DNA of 64,000 nt from Mya arenaria (Eukaryota > Mollusca > Bivalvia > Myida > Myidae): positions 34,977,756 to 35,041,755 of the forward strand of contig NC_069135.1 of assembly GCF_026914265.1 (NCBI RefSeq), in the 5' to 3' direction. The position numbers and the translations under genes were made by a program. Positions 12,410-24,000 of this stretch are shown piece by piece. The notes under the pieces are model-generated. The model was not told where the DNA came from and ran no database searches. It saw nothing but the letters and a program-made list of their open reading frames with translations. How positions within the stretch are numbered: position 1 is the first letter of the stretch; every line of letters begins with the position of its first letter.

Positions 12410-15400
12410 CTGAAATGTAAGAAATGAGTACAGTAATACCTTTGTCAGCAGTCTTACTCGTTCTCCGACATTAATGCAAAAATTGGCTAATTCTTAGACA
12501 AGAAATAAAAAGTTCAGGAAAATAGTCCATCTGTTAGATTGCAACTTTAAATTGAATTATCCAGGTAAAAGAATTATGGAAAAAAAATATGTAAAATCTT
12601 CGATATTCAAGTCTCCATATTTGACCATTTCAATATGCACTATTTGAAGGAATCGAAACAAAAGAGGAACTGTTTAGAATTTGAAATACCAGTACTGACT
12701 ATCAAACCAGTTTATGTTGAAATGAACCATACAAAATCATTTAATCAAAATCATTTTATTACATAATTATCCAATGAAGGACACAAAATATGAGTTTTTT
12801 GTGATCAATACCTTAAAGTTGGCATCACAGGCAGGTTTGTAGGTTGACGCTGGCTTGGAGACAGCTTTGAGTGTCTGTAGTATAGGGGTGGTGTTGACCA
12901 CATTCATCTCTTTGTGAATGTCGATGGCTGTCTTGAGTATATCTTTCATCTGGTCAGACCTGGCCCTCTCCAGAGCTGTCTCACCTCTCTGAAACAGAAA
13001 ATAATACGAGTCTAACTTACAACCAGAAGGACTGATGGTTTAGACTGTGACTCCTTTTGCAGATTACAAAAATAAATCCTCAAAAAAATTAGGCTTGTTG
13101 CCGATTTTTCAGCACCGATTTTGGCAAATTTCCACTGCGTTTTATCTTTGGTATTAAGGGTTTGTTTGTTTTTCCTGCGTCTGTATGCTAGCGTCCTATA
13201 CGCAGTATAATACGGTAACATTATCAGACCAGAAAATATAGATTACCAGACACATTGTCATAAATAAAATATGGGAGGAACTTCACGTCTAATTTTGCTT
13301 TACATGTATGAATGACTTTAAATCGGTGTTCAAATAATGAATCAAGTCAAGTTAACAACTACATTTAAACATCGTTATTCTGAACACCATTTACTGTGAA
13401 ATCATTAATGTTCGTGGGCATGAAATTTCGTGGTTTGCCGAAAAAAAACAATTTCGTGGGTACTTAAATTCGTGGATTTTCATTTTTGAAAAAAAAATTC
13501 GAAAATGCGATCGTCCTAGATCGTCTGCATAATATCCACGCGCTGGCCCGTGATTTCCGTCTTCTACATCACTCGGTTTATGACACTCGCTAATGTGGTA
13601 CGACATGCCAATTAGTGCATATACCCATGTCACTTATCGATTTAATTGGGAATAAAGGTAATAAAAGAAGATGTACCCTGATCATAAATACAGATAGGGG
13701 AAGCCATTTAATGCCAATTAAGAATTTTGCAAACTGTGAAAACACCGAAAAGGTGCGTATATTGTCACGTTCGGTGCTAAGTAACCTTCAATGTACTAGT
13801 AATCGATGAATTATTTCATTAAATAAAAAAATAGAGTACAGACACTCATCACGCACATCTAGTAAACTTGGAGATTTTCATTAACAGCACACGTTTAAAC
13901 ACGTGCTTATAACTGTCATTTGCTGCATAAAACACATTTAATTGATTTGGTTCATTATTTGTTAAAGGCAGTTATAATATATTAACAAAATAATGATCGT
14001 AAGTTATACAGTGAGACAGGTTTTAACACTGTATACTGCGACCTCTGTAAATAATATACTAGAGTATGTACGTAACAAGGCAATTGGAAAAGTGAATAAA
14101 GGGTTTATATTTCGTGGGATCTTGAATTCGTGGATCACCTAACCCACGAAAACCACGAACATTAATGCCCCACGAACATTAATGATTTCACAGTATCTGA
14201 AATTATCTCTCTTTCGAATTTATTTTTCAGTCTCAATTTTAGTCCTTCTGGTGATAATTATTTATTTTATCAATAATCCCAAATCACTATTTTGAAGTAA
14301 AAATAACAATCCCGATTTGGTATTTCACATCTATTCATCAACCCTCGTTTCAAACTCAAGTTTTTCATAGTTTTCACACCATACTGCGATTGTCAAAAGA
14401 ATATAAGTAAATGAGAACCAGCCTCACCATATCCCTGATAGTTGGGTTTATCCCTGCATCCAGGAGAATGTACACAAGCTCATCATTGTCTCTGTCAGCC
14501 GCCCAGTGGAGTGCTGTCCAGAACGTCTGAATAAATAATTATCATTATATCATTAATTCAGTTGTCCAGTTAGCCCACCAAGGCAACAAGTGGGTTTTCT
14601 TTGGGTTCTCCAGATTACCCCATAACACATGACCACACTCGCGCAACATGGTTTAAGTTAATGTAACTTTCTTCACTGCTTTAACATTAAGTGAAATTAC
14701 TTGCTTAATATATTTGTATCAGGATTATTATACGTAAAGCTGAAGCCATACGCAAAACAGGCCTGATTTAATGGTCAGGATAACAATTTATTTATTTTTA
14801 ATAACGTAACAGTGAGGTCATTTTAGGGAAGAAATAAAAGTTTTACTACAAAAATCACTTCAATGTGTCATACAACACACTATCAAAAGACTTTCCACTC
14901 ACACCGCCAACAGCGTTGAGTTCACAGCCAGCATCAATGAGGGCCATGGCAACTTCAGGATGATTATGGAACGCAGCATACATCAGCCCTGTCAGGTCGG
15001 CCTGCAAACATCAGAGTGAGACATTCAGAATTCAAGCACCATACAAAATTTCTATTTTCAATAATAAATGAAATCTCCATTACGATCAATTTTATATTTT
15101 TCAAATACATGGTGTGAGAGTTTTGTTGACTTGTTTTTACACCACAAAAACTGTACCCAAGGGAAATGTTTTAAAAGGGGGACAATTAAAATTTATTTTA
15201 TAGACATTTAACATCCTACACAAATACAATTATTGTCTGAAAAGGCAATAAGCAATGTGATTAAAAGAAGGAGTTCTTCAACAATGTTTAAATGTTAGTA
15301 TGTATGTCTTTATTATATTATAAAATAAACTTAACTTTGCAGTTTACTTTTGAACCAAATGAAATATTTTTCTGTTTAATATTCATAATTATTATTACAT

Positions 15401-18400
15401 ATATACAATAATGGTAAATATTGTTTAAAAGGTTCACCAAACTACGATTTTTTCTAGGTTGACATCCTTTTTCATATTTCTGAGAGGAATTTGAGTGTAC
15501 ATTTATTGTTTTATTGATTATGAGCTCACTGATTTAACAGTGCATATGAAGGACTCGCATTGAATCTGGACAGGTACAACCGTACAGGTATTAAAGGTCA
15601 GTTCAGGAAGTAGCATGTCCAGCCAACACTTTTTACACACATAACCTAGGCTACCTTAAAGCTGCACTCTAACAGATGCACTCTAACAGATTGTCTGTTT
15701 TAACAAAAAAATAATAATTTTGGTCTTGGAATTAGCCATTTTTTGCATTAATGTCTGGACACCAGTGATACTAGTAAAAGACTGCTGACAAAACATCAGA
15801 TCGCCGATTTTCATAGTTACCTTCGACGATTTGTGTTTAATGGCTAAAAGAGTTACTAACACTTAATAAGAAAAATTATTTTTTGGCAGTGTTCCAACCA
15901 ATTGAGATCTTTTCTTTAATGAGTCATCTTAAAATTCTGAATTGAAGGCATTGATGCCAAAATCAGCTGGTTTTGAGACAAAAAATAAATGTCCAAACTG
16001 TCAATCTGTTCCAGTGCAGCTTTAACGCATTTAACGGTGCTAATTGTCATACGAGGAAACATGATGAAAGGGAGACAAACAAGAAAGCAAGAGAGCAATC
16101 TAACTCTGATCACTTACCTCCCCCCAGTCACTGCTCTTGCTGTTCACATTACACCCGGCCTTGATCAGAGAGCGTGCTATCTCTCCCAGTTGGACGGCAT
16201 TCTTCTGTTGTGACCTCGCACACTCATGCAGGGCTGTACGCTCATCCTGAAGCAACAATGGCTCTGTCATACAGTCGAATAATCATTTTTAACATGGTTG
16301 ATGTGAATAGACAGATTCATAACAGTCACCAATTGATTTTTTTTTCAATAAACACGACACTTGTTGTCTTTCAACAATTCAATTGTCCAATAAAAGGATT
16401 ATAGATAATTAGGATTTATCACATTTTTTCTTGCATTAATGTCGTAAGAACGCAGTAGGGCACCCGAGCAAACTCCATAAAGCACACAGCTTATTGGTCA
16501 TTTGCTCGCTTGGCCTACATTTTAAAAAAATAATTCATTCCGATTAAAAATTAGCAGTATCTTCAGCAATTGAGTATTAGTTCTTAGACAAATGAAACCG
16601 ACAACATATGTTTGGATAAAAGAATAGCTTATCTTGTAGCGTTGTATATTGTTGTTTATATGATTTGGCTCTAATCCAATTGGAGCGCAAATTTAAATTT
16701 GTTCTTCAGGGGATCCTGTAAGAAGGTACTATACACTGGTGCACATTAAAGAACCAGGGCAGCTCTTACCAGAGCTACATTCTGTCTGTGATCTATGCTC
16801 CAAACAACAAATATGACTAACAATCTTATCAAGCCACTTGCTGCATGGGCCTTGCCCGAGTGTGAGTATAAATGTACTCTAAAACAACAAATATGACTAA
16901 CAATCTTATCAAGCCACTTGCTGCATGGGCCTTGCCCGAGTGTGAGTATAAATGTACTCTAAAACAACAAATATGACTAACAATCTTATCAAGCTACTTG
17001 CTGCATGGGCCTTGCCCGAGTGTGAGTATAAATGTACTCTAAAACAACAAATATGACTAACAATCTTATCAAGCCACTTGCTGCATGGGCCTTGCCCGAG
17101 TGTGAGTATTAATGAACTCTAAAACCACCACAACATTTGTATAGCAAAGTTGTTAAGTCAATGAAACAGAACCATGTTTCATTTTATACCTTGTTTTGTT
17201 TGTGTACATCACAGCCATTTTTGATCAGGACATTAACAACATCTGGGTGACACCAATATGCTGCGTTGTGCAGGGCAGTCCAACCATTCTGAAAACAATA
17301 TCATACATTGTTAAAGTGACAGTCTTATTCAAAATCAATACATACACATGTATAACAAACATAGATTTTGAGTGATAAACCTTTAACTGCTTACTAAATA
17401 ATGCATTTATGGAAAATATTACTATGATAACAAGATTGTAACAGTATATTTAATAGCTGAAAACACAAAAATATTAAATGATTGGTGAGTGCTTAAAGAT
17501 CTACTGTGATCTACTTTCATCTTATAAGGTAGAAATACTGTGTTTTCTGCATCTTTCTTTCAAATTAAACTCTGTATCCATCATAAGAACCACTGTTTTA
17601 GATATTTATTCATCCTTTTTGGTATATTAAAACAATTGTATTAATTGTGGTAAATCTTATTTTGAAATAATAGTGCATCTTTAAGTATGATGTAGTTAAC
17701 AATATTTAATACTTTATATAATGTGACTGTCATGTACAGCTATATAAATTTATCTATCTTGAGTTAGGAAAGATGTTTGAAATAAAAGAAAGAGTTTATA
17801 AGTAATTTATGAGCGTTTTTAAAACTTAACAGTAGTAATGAGAACTTTGAACATGTAGCTATGATTATGAGCTTATTTTTGTGTTATACCTAAAGTGAAC
17901 ATGAACAAAAACAAACCTTTTCTTGTGCATCAATCTCTGAGCCAGCGTCAATTAGAGTCTTGACAATATCTCCATGGCCCTTCATGGCAGCATGGTGGAT
18001 GGCTAGATTTCCTCTCTGAAATTTTATATTTAACAAATAAAACAAAGCATTCATTTAAGGGCCATACGCAAATTAACGCACTGAGCAGTTGGACTGAGCA
18101 TTGCTATATGGATCAACGCAAACCTTTGGTCCATATAGCATCCTCAGTCTGACTGCCTATTCCTTTACCTGTGTATGGTACGCAATGCCAATGCAGGTAT
18201 GTAATAGCATGCCTGAGCAGCGACAACTTTAACACTTCAGCAGGATATAACAAAATTTTCTTCAAATCTTTAGAGTGCCAATGTGTCAACAAATCCTGTA
18301 CTGATTACTTACAGCATCCTTGACATTGACATCACATTTGTTTTCAAGTAGGAGCTGCACAATATCTGGCTTGCCCTGGGATGCTACATGGATTGGGGAG

Positions 18401-19382
18401 CAATCGTTCTGCAAACAAATTTAAAATAGTGAATAAGTTTTTATAAGAATTTAAAGCTGCACTCTTACAGATAGACCATTTTGACATCTTTTTAATTTTT
18501 TGTCTTTGAATAAGATTTTTTTTTGCATAAATGTATGGAAACAAGTGATATTTGACTGCTGACAAAAGATCAGATCGCAGTTATTCATATTTACATTAAA
18601 AAAATCATGTTTTATGCCTAAAAGAGTAACTTTTAACACTTTAAGAAAACTGAAATTTTTGGGCAGTATTCCTAACAAATGAGATCTGTTTTATTGTGAG
18701 TTATCTTACGTGACTGATATCAAGGCTTTGATGCCAAAATAAACTAATTCTGAGACAATTTTATATTATAATGTCAAAACTGTTAATCTGTGAGAGTGCA
18801 GCTTTAACAAACAAAATAGATAAAAACTTTACTCTATGCCAACACAAATAACAATGATCTATTTGAAAAACAATAGTTATTCAACTCATTTATCCAACAT
18901 CTACTCCTACCACAAAAATATAATACAAACAAAACTAATCAACATGGTCACGGTAAAGCTCCATCCTCAATCATTTTTCTCAGTTCAGTTAAGGGGCATA
19001 AAATCATTATTTAAATCAGATTTATTGGCTTAGCTACATTTATGAGCATTTCCAATTGTTATGTAAATTGTATTAAATTCAAGTGACCCGCTTGAGAGCA
19101 ATGATTTAGATTTAAATGACACAGGTAATTGACAAATTTGAAAGGCACCAAACCTATGACAACACTTAAATAATGGACCAGGAAAAAGATGCAAAAATGT
19201 AAGATATTATTGTATATAACTTTGAAAAAAAATAAGATAAAGGGAAATCATCATTTACATACTGTGTATGAGACCCAGTTTACATCTATGTCTCCCTCAG
19301 CCAGCAGCTGTTTTGCTCGGCCCACATGTCCAAATCCACATGCCTCCCAAAACTCTTCCTGGCGGGAAGCTGCTAGACCCAT
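11681..19382 (-). CDS. Ankyrin-repeat protein with acidic C-terminal tail (complete coding region, nine exons)
   Basis: Spliced CDS on the minus strand: 19382-19263, 18408-18313, 18015-17917, 17288-17190, 16246-16118, 15001-14903, 14526-14428, 12988-12812, 12409-11681, giving about 548 residues. All junctions are GT-AG and all phase 0. Residues about 1-265 are seven to eight ankyrin repeats, with textbook TALH motifs (GWTALHNAA, ERTALHECA, FWTALHWAA) and LLLENKCDVN / LIDAGSEID-type turns, so it should act as a protein-binding scaffold. Residues 248-306 cap the domain and link to the tail. Residues 307-548 begin basic (KKSKLAA, ELARRTG) and become very rich in Asp, Glu, Ser and Thr; GTNVIED and KGVDD each occur twice. 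No signal peptide or membrane segment is seen. The start Met at 19382 is the first in frame after a pyrimidine-rich acceptor-like stretch, so a 5' UTR intron is possible. I do not recognise a specific orthologue and the binding partner is unknown. Confidence 0.88.
12430..12550. mobile_element. Truncated miniature element, family A (right-end part)
   Basis: Degenerate match to the right part of the TTAAAGCTGCACTCT family: a CAGCAGTCTT block, an ATTAATGCAAAAATTGGCTAATT block and an ATCTGTTAGATTGCAACTTTAA end. The left end is missing. Confidence 0.5.
12812..12988 (-). CDS. Ankyrin gene, coding exon 8 (cap and linker)
   Basis: 177 bp, residues 248-306. It starts as an ankyrin half repeat (RGETALERARSDQM) and continues as a helical linker with no repeat pattern (DIHKEMNVVNTTPILQ). 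Donor GTATTG, acceptor TTTCAG. Confidence 0.85.
13394..14193. mobile_element. 800-bp non-autonomous DNA transposon with long TIRs and TA target duplication
   Basis: Left end CTGTGAAATCATTAATGTTC (from 13394) is the inverted complement of the right end (GAACATTAATGATTTCACAG, ending 14193). TTCGTGG motifs are repeated inside each terminus. Both ends are flanked by TA (13392-13393 and 14194-14195), as in Tc1/mariner-type insertions. It lies in the intron between ankyrin coding exons 7 and 8 and has no transposase frame. Confidence 0.85.
14428..14526 (-). CDS. Ankyrin gene, coding exon 7
   Basis: 99 bp, residues 215-247, one ankyrin repeat (TFWTALHWAADRDND ... LLDAGINPTIRD). Donor GTGAGG. Confidence 0.9.
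14565..14665 (+). mobile_element. Degenerate 3' part of a tRNA-derived SINE
   Basis: ACCAAGGCAACAAGTGGG, then GGGTTCTCCAGATTACCCCA and CCACACTCGCGCAACATGG, match in order the body of the clearer SINE at 23818-24045 (CACCAAG, GGTTCCTCCGGGTACTCC, CCACGCTCTCGCGTAACAT). The promoter half is missing. It lies between ankyrin coding exons 6 and 7. Confidence 0.5.
14903..15001 (-). CDS. Ankyrin gene, coding exon 6
   Basis: 99 bp, residues 182-214, one ankyrin repeat (ADLTGLMYAAFHNHPE ... LIDAGCELN). Donor GTGAGT. Confidence 0.9.
15656..16025. mobile_element. Miniature inverted-repeat element, family A, copy 1 (370 bp)
   Basis: TIRs TTAAAGCTGCACTCTAACAG at the left and AGTGCAGCTTTAA at the right. 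The left terminal 15 bp is duplicated locally (GATGCACTCTAACAGATT). The inner part is shared with copies at 18451, 46665 and 60568. In the intron between ankyrin coding exons 5 and 6. Confidence 0.8.
16118..16246 (-). CDS. Ankyrin gene, coding exon 5 (repeat with 10-residue insert)
   Basis: 129 bp, residues 139-181. An ankyrin repeat lengthened by 10 residues between its helices (SQQKNAVQLG), then LIKAGCNVN. Donor GTAAGT, acceptor TTCAG. Confidence 0.88.
16800..17125. repeat. 80-bp tandem repeat, four near-identical copies
   Basis: Units start near 16803, 16883, 16963 and 17043, each with AACAACAAATATGACTAACA, CTTGCTGCATGGGCCTTGCC and CGAGTGTGAGTATAAATG. The only internal difference I see is AAGCTACTTG in the third copy; the last copy drifts at its end. 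The near identity points to recent expansion. It lies 65 bp from ankyrin coding exon 4. Confidence 0.93.
17190..17288 (-). CDS. Ankyrin gene, coding exon 4
   Basis: 99 bp, residues 106-138, one ankyrin repeat (NGWTALHNAAYWCHPD ... LIKNGCDVH). Donor GTATAA. Confidence 0.9.
17311..17684. mobile_element. Miniature element, family B, copy 1 (374 bp)
   Basis: Ends TTAAAGTGACAGTCTTATTC and AGTGCATCTTTAA. The whole length matches, in inverted orientation, the 373-bp copy at 59825-60197. The termini resemble those of family A (TTAAAG.TGCACTCT), though the interiors differ. In the intron between ankyrin coding exons 3 and 4. Confidence 0.78.
17917..18015 (-). CDS. Ankyrin gene, coding exon 3
   Basis: 99 bp, residues 73-105, exactly one 33-residue ankyrin repeat (RGNLAIHHAAMKGH ... 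LIDAGSEID). Donor GTTTGT. Confidence 0.9.
18055..18225. repeat. Imperfect hairpin, possible small miniature element
   Basis: GACTGAGCATTGCTATATGG (about 18092-18111) pairs with CCATATAGCATCCTCAGTC across a short loop. The outer flanks GGCCATACGCAA and GTATGGTACGCAATGCC also look related. No target duplication could be fixed. Confidence 0.4.
18313..18408 (-). CDS. Ankyrin gene, coding exon 2
   Basis: 96 bp, residues 41-72, one ankyrin repeat (NDCSPIHVASQ ... LLLENKCDVN). It is one codon shorter than the 33-residue standard. Donor GTAAGT. Confidence 0.88.
18451..18807. mobile_element. Miniature inverted-repeat element, family A, copy 2 (357 bp)
   Basis: TTAAAGCTGCACTCTTACAG at the left and CTGTGAGAGTGCAGCTTTAA at the right form 20-bp imperfect TIRs. 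The middle shares GACTGCTGACAAAAGATCAG and ATGAGATCTGTTTT-type blocks with the other copies. In ankyrin intron 1. Confidence 0.85.
19263..19382 (-). CDS. Ankyrin gene, coding exon 1
   Basis: 40 codons from MGLAASRQEEFWEACG to VNWVSYT. The first ankyrin helix pair (FWEACGFGHVGRAKQLLAEG) is visible. I chose donor GTATGT at 19262 because it keeps phase 0 into the next exon; a second GT four bases on would break the frame. Upstream is TTTTTTTTTGGTGCGGCAG, a likely acceptor just before the ATG. Confidence 0.8.
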
Positions 19383-20959
19383 CTCACTGCCGCACCAAAA
19401 AAAAAGAAAATTGTAAAAAAATATATTTAATAGTATAAGTCAATTAAAATAATCAATAATCCAGTGCATTTGATATCTTTAATCTTGCTCAAAATCAATA
19501 AATGTTTTTCAGCAAATTAATACATACATAAATGCATCAATTTTTATGCTTAACCTATTACTATTTTTCAGCTAAAGAGTGCAACACCCTGTTTTGGTAG
19601 CAACATTCTGCCTAATTCGCATTGGCACTGTTTTGCCTTTATAAAATGAAATGCTTTTGACTGTGAAATGTTTCTTTTGATTCAGTTTACACATGTTATA
19701 TAATAATAAATACCTCAGAGCAATAACAAATCTTAATCGCAGTAAATACATCCAAGTAGTACATTTTTAGACAGTTGAAACCCAACATTTTCTGTCAAAT
19801 TCATAATGTTCAAATTCTTCACTGGCGGATACAATATCTCATGTTCTCTTTTAGCAACTTATCACTGTTTATCAACACGTTCCCTTTTATAATGTCCTGG
19901 CTTAATAAAGCCCTAGATGTAAAATACAAAGTTCCTTTCATTTTCAGGTACGAATCAAACTGAGTACGAAATATAAAACATTGCGAGAACGGAATCTGAA
20001 AGCAATACTAATTATATAGACATATTTGAATAACAGAAAAAACTTTCACTTTTTTATTGGGAAATAAAATGATAACAATAATTACCTGAAAAACACAGGA
20101 TGCCAAAAACTAAATTTATGATAAGACTCTATTAGTAAGAACTAGTAAGTACTACTATTTAATAACACGAATCAGGAAATCGCTGTCAGCTACGAATATT
20201 GCTAACTAGTACGATGAACCATATATACTTATAAAATATAATTAATTTATTAATATGAAATCAAACATTTACCAGTTAATAGTCCTTTGTTGTCTTTTTT
20301 TATATTTCGATATTGTGACATATTTTTCCATTTTATGCAATTTTTCGTAAATCAGATTATTAAGCGTTTTGGCTTGGACCAATGACAATTATTAAATCAT
20401 AATCCCAGATTTTGGAGAGATTGAAATTGAACAAGATAATAAGTTTAAAAATAGCTCTACATATTATAAAGAATATACACCTAATGGTTATATAATAACA
20501 ATCAGAATGAAACTGTCAATGCTATCTACATAACTGACCAAGTGGATACAGAACTTGATAATGTAACACACTGTAACTCCACCCCGACAGATTGGGCAAC
20601 ATAAAGCCGTCGTTGATGCACGGAAATTTCGTGCACCAAACATGTATACACAACCATTGACATTTGGATAATATAACCAGTACAGACTGTAAAACGTCGG
20701 AACACAGTAGGTAAGTTTTAACTGTGCATGTATATTATATTATGTGCATGTAATGACGTGCTCAAAAAAACTTTGATGAACACAATTTTCGGAATCTAGG
20801 AGAGCTGGTGCAAGTTTGCTAGTTTATTTTAACTTTCATTTCTAGTAGATCGTGCGCACTTTTCCAAATTTATTGCAAGATTCTGTAGATTATCAAACAT
20901 TGTCTATACTTCTTATGTAACCGGATCTTCTCCCAGAGAATTGTAGTACCGACACAAGA
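19383..20959. promoter_or_regulatory. Divergent upstream region of the ankyrin and EF-hand genes
   Basis: The two start codons face away from each other across 1577 bp. On the plus strand a likely untranslated exon ends at 20710 (CAGTAG then GTAAGTTT), and a matching acceptor (CTTCTCCCAG) precedes 20937, leaving a 23-bp leader before the EF-hand ATG. On the minus strand a poly-T/GGTGCGGCAG acceptor-like site sits just before the ankyrin ATG. No TATA box is convincing. Promoter placement, probably near 20560-20710, is inference. Confidence 0.45.
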
Positions 20960-21023
20960 ATGTCTTCAATGGAGCTGAGCCCGTTCCAGAAAGAAAAACT
21001 CCAGTATTACTTCAACTTCTTTG
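20960..21023 (+). CDS. EF-hand gene, coding exon 1
   Basis: ATG at 20960 with context AAGAATGTC; 21 codons plus the first base of Asp22. Donor GTAAGT at 21024. The Met at residue 4 could also serve, but the first ATG is in good context. Confidence 0.85.
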
Positions 21024-24000
21024 GTAAGTATTTGTTTTAGAGATTTAAGACTTGCATTGAATTGAAAAAGCCATGAAGTCTTTGTTTTTTTATAAAAACT
21101 TCAGAATATGATATTGCCATATTGCTTTGTCAAACTAACATGGTGTTCTTATGCCTCATCTATCAGGGGCGGATCTAGGAATTAGCGTAAGGGTGGGCGT
21201 TACTTAGGGGCACACTGATCTTTTGACATTTGCCGAAATTTTGACAGAAATTTGAATAATTTAAGATGTTGACATAGGGTTATGAGGTACTGCCCCTTAA
21301 ACAATAACAAATCTAGTCCGAAATGGTGCATTTTTAGCGTTTTGTGTTACTTTTCTTCTCCTTGGGTGGGAGGGGGGAGGTTCGCCCCCTCCTAAACCCG
21401 CTATTTGCTATAGTCTAGCTTCCTCTACATTTTATTTTTGATTTCATACTTAAGCATGGGTATTTGTTCAATTGTTATTTTCAGATTCTGATGGTAATGG
21501 CTCGCTGGAACTGAGCGATCTGAACGGGTTCATGCAGGAAAGTTTTTGTCTTTGTTTTGGTATCAAGAAGTATTTGATATATATGGTTATTTTCATACTT
21601 AGCCTATAATTGTGCTCCTATCAAGTCAAGCAGAACAATCTATTTTTAAAAACTATGATTTTATAAAGAGCATAATCAGGCGTCGTTACACTAACAGACA
21701 CAAACATGTCGAAAAATAGCTCTTTGAGCTAATGTTTCTTGTTAACACATACCCGACTTTAAACAAAGATTCTCGTATCTTGTATCTTGTATCTTGTACC
21801 CCATTGAAGCTTAATGGTTCAGGAGTATCAAAGAAAGTTATGTACATTTCACAGGCGAGTCTTGATGCTATGTGGTTCTTGGCTGATAGCAGGCCTATGT
21901 ATAAAGATGCACCATTCCTTCGTTCTGTCAGTGTTTAAGGGTTCCCTCGGGTGGGTGGTGGTGCATGCCCGTCCGTCGGGACATTTTGTGGCATGCGGAA
22001 ATTCATTACCCGTTTGACATATACTTCTGAAGCTTTAATGTAAATGTATTTAGCATCTCAGCGAAAATATGCAGGCTCTAGTTTTGCGCGGAAACTCTAC
22101 CAAAGCGAGCGTAACAATCATTGGTGTAGAATAATTGGCATAAATTCAGCATATCGGGCCTAGGTGTTTGTGTAACAACACATCTCTAATTAAAGTTGTT
22201 CAACTATATCAATTTCCGTTTTCACAATCCACAGAAAGTGTACTCGTTCACTGGTTGGGATCCGGACTCGCAGAAGGCCCGCGAATGTTACGAGGTGCAC
22301 GAGTGTTTCTTCGCCACGCTCATGGAGAAGGCCGACAAGGGAGCCAGTAAGTAAGAAAACAAACAATGTACATTTAAACCCCGTTGGCTCGAACTCGCTT
22401 GGCTCGAATTCCTTGTTGGCTCGAACTGGATGTAAAGGTCCGATATCTTTAACCTCAATGAAAGCATTTCCGCTTGGCTCGATTTTTTTCGAGGCTTGAC
22501 GTATTTTGGCCGGTCCCTGGGAGTTCGAGCCAGCGAGGTTTAACTGTATTATATATTTGTGATGGAATAAGAGAGTAGTCTTGTTAACGGGTCTTCACGG
22601 GAGGGCATTTTTATGCCCCCACAAAGTGGCGGCATATAGGGTTGCCCTTGTCCGTACGTACGTCTGTCCGTACGTACGTACGTACGTACGTACGTCCCGA
22701 AGATTGTTTCCGATCTAATTCTTGAAAACCGTTTGTCCAATCCTCACCAAACTTTAAACACATGTGTGTGACCATAATATCTTGATCAAGTTCGATAGTC
22801 ATGGAAATCGCTTTAGTCATTTAGGAGTTACGGCCCTTTTTTGCCAAAAATACTTCAAAAATATATGTTTCCAATCTAATTCTTGAAAAGTATGTGTCCA
22901 ATCCTCACCAAACTTTACATACATGATTGTGACCATAATATCTTGATCAAGTTCGATAGCCATGGAAATCGCTTTTGTCATTTAGGAGTTACGGCCCTTT
23001 ATTTGCAAAAAAAGACTTGAAAAATACGTCCCGAAGATTGTTTCCGATCTAATTTCTTGAAAACTGTTTGTCCAATCCTCACCAAACTTTAAACACATGT
23101 TTGTGACCATAATATCTTGATCAAGTTCGATAGTCATGGAAATCGCTTTAGTCATTTAGGAGTTACGGCCCTTTTTTGCCAAAAATACTTCAAAAATCAT
23201 TATGGCTTATTTTCTGTGACAAAAAACCGAAGTGGGGGCATCCGTGTCCTATGGACACATTTCTAGTCTTTGGTCATATTTGTCAGCCATTAATAACATT
23301 GTGTGCGACATTGTTTCTCTCCTGTTTTTAAATTATGAGAACCTGTACAAATCAAGTGTATACAAATGTATTTGTCGGACAAGAATTTAATGTTAAGTAT
23401 AATACCTGCATGGAATAATTGTTATCAACTTTACCACATAGCTTCATTCTCCGTCTTTTTCCTATCAGATCATATCAACCTGAATAAGTGGTACCGGCTG
23501 TGGGAGCAGCTGATCCCCGGATGTACTACCATGTCCAACTTTCCCATCTGGCTCATTCTCCTTCCCAAGTCACTCTTCCGTATCATTGACAAGAATGGTA
23601 AGAACCAGGGGCCATGATTGCTAACAGCCTCAGGTCCAAGTCTAGACTCGGAAAAGCATTTAATAATGCTAATACAAAAGACAAGGTATTGACAATTGTA
23701 AGTATAGAAATAAGAGAAATATACCAAATGCAAAATGAACCAGGCTGAAATTCTTTTGTCCAATGTTTAACTTTAATAATACGAAAAATTCACGCACGGT
23801 TGAATATCGATATCTCGTTATTTTTATCCCGGTTTGCGCACTCGCTTCTCACCAAGGCGACCCGGGTTCGATTCCCGGCCTGGTCGCACGTGAGCTTGGT
23901 TTGTGGTCACCAAGCCGTACATGTGGGGTTCCTCCGGGTACTCCGGTTTCCCCCACAAGACAAGACCACGCTCTCGCGTAACATCGTGACAACGAGAGTG

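Noticed and set aside
22185..22350. Alternative reading of EF-hand exon 3 in another frame (donor GT at 21557)
   Set aside because: It would give a peptide without EF-hand features. The KVYSFTGW frame continues correctly into the next three exons.
22549..22820. Minus-strand frames with TYVRTYVRTD repeats
   Set aside because: Product of the GTAC microsatellite inside a transposable element.
23845..23905. tRNA gene
   Set aside because: The B box is good, but the acceptor stem and A-box part do not form a full cloverleaf, and the SINE body follows directly.
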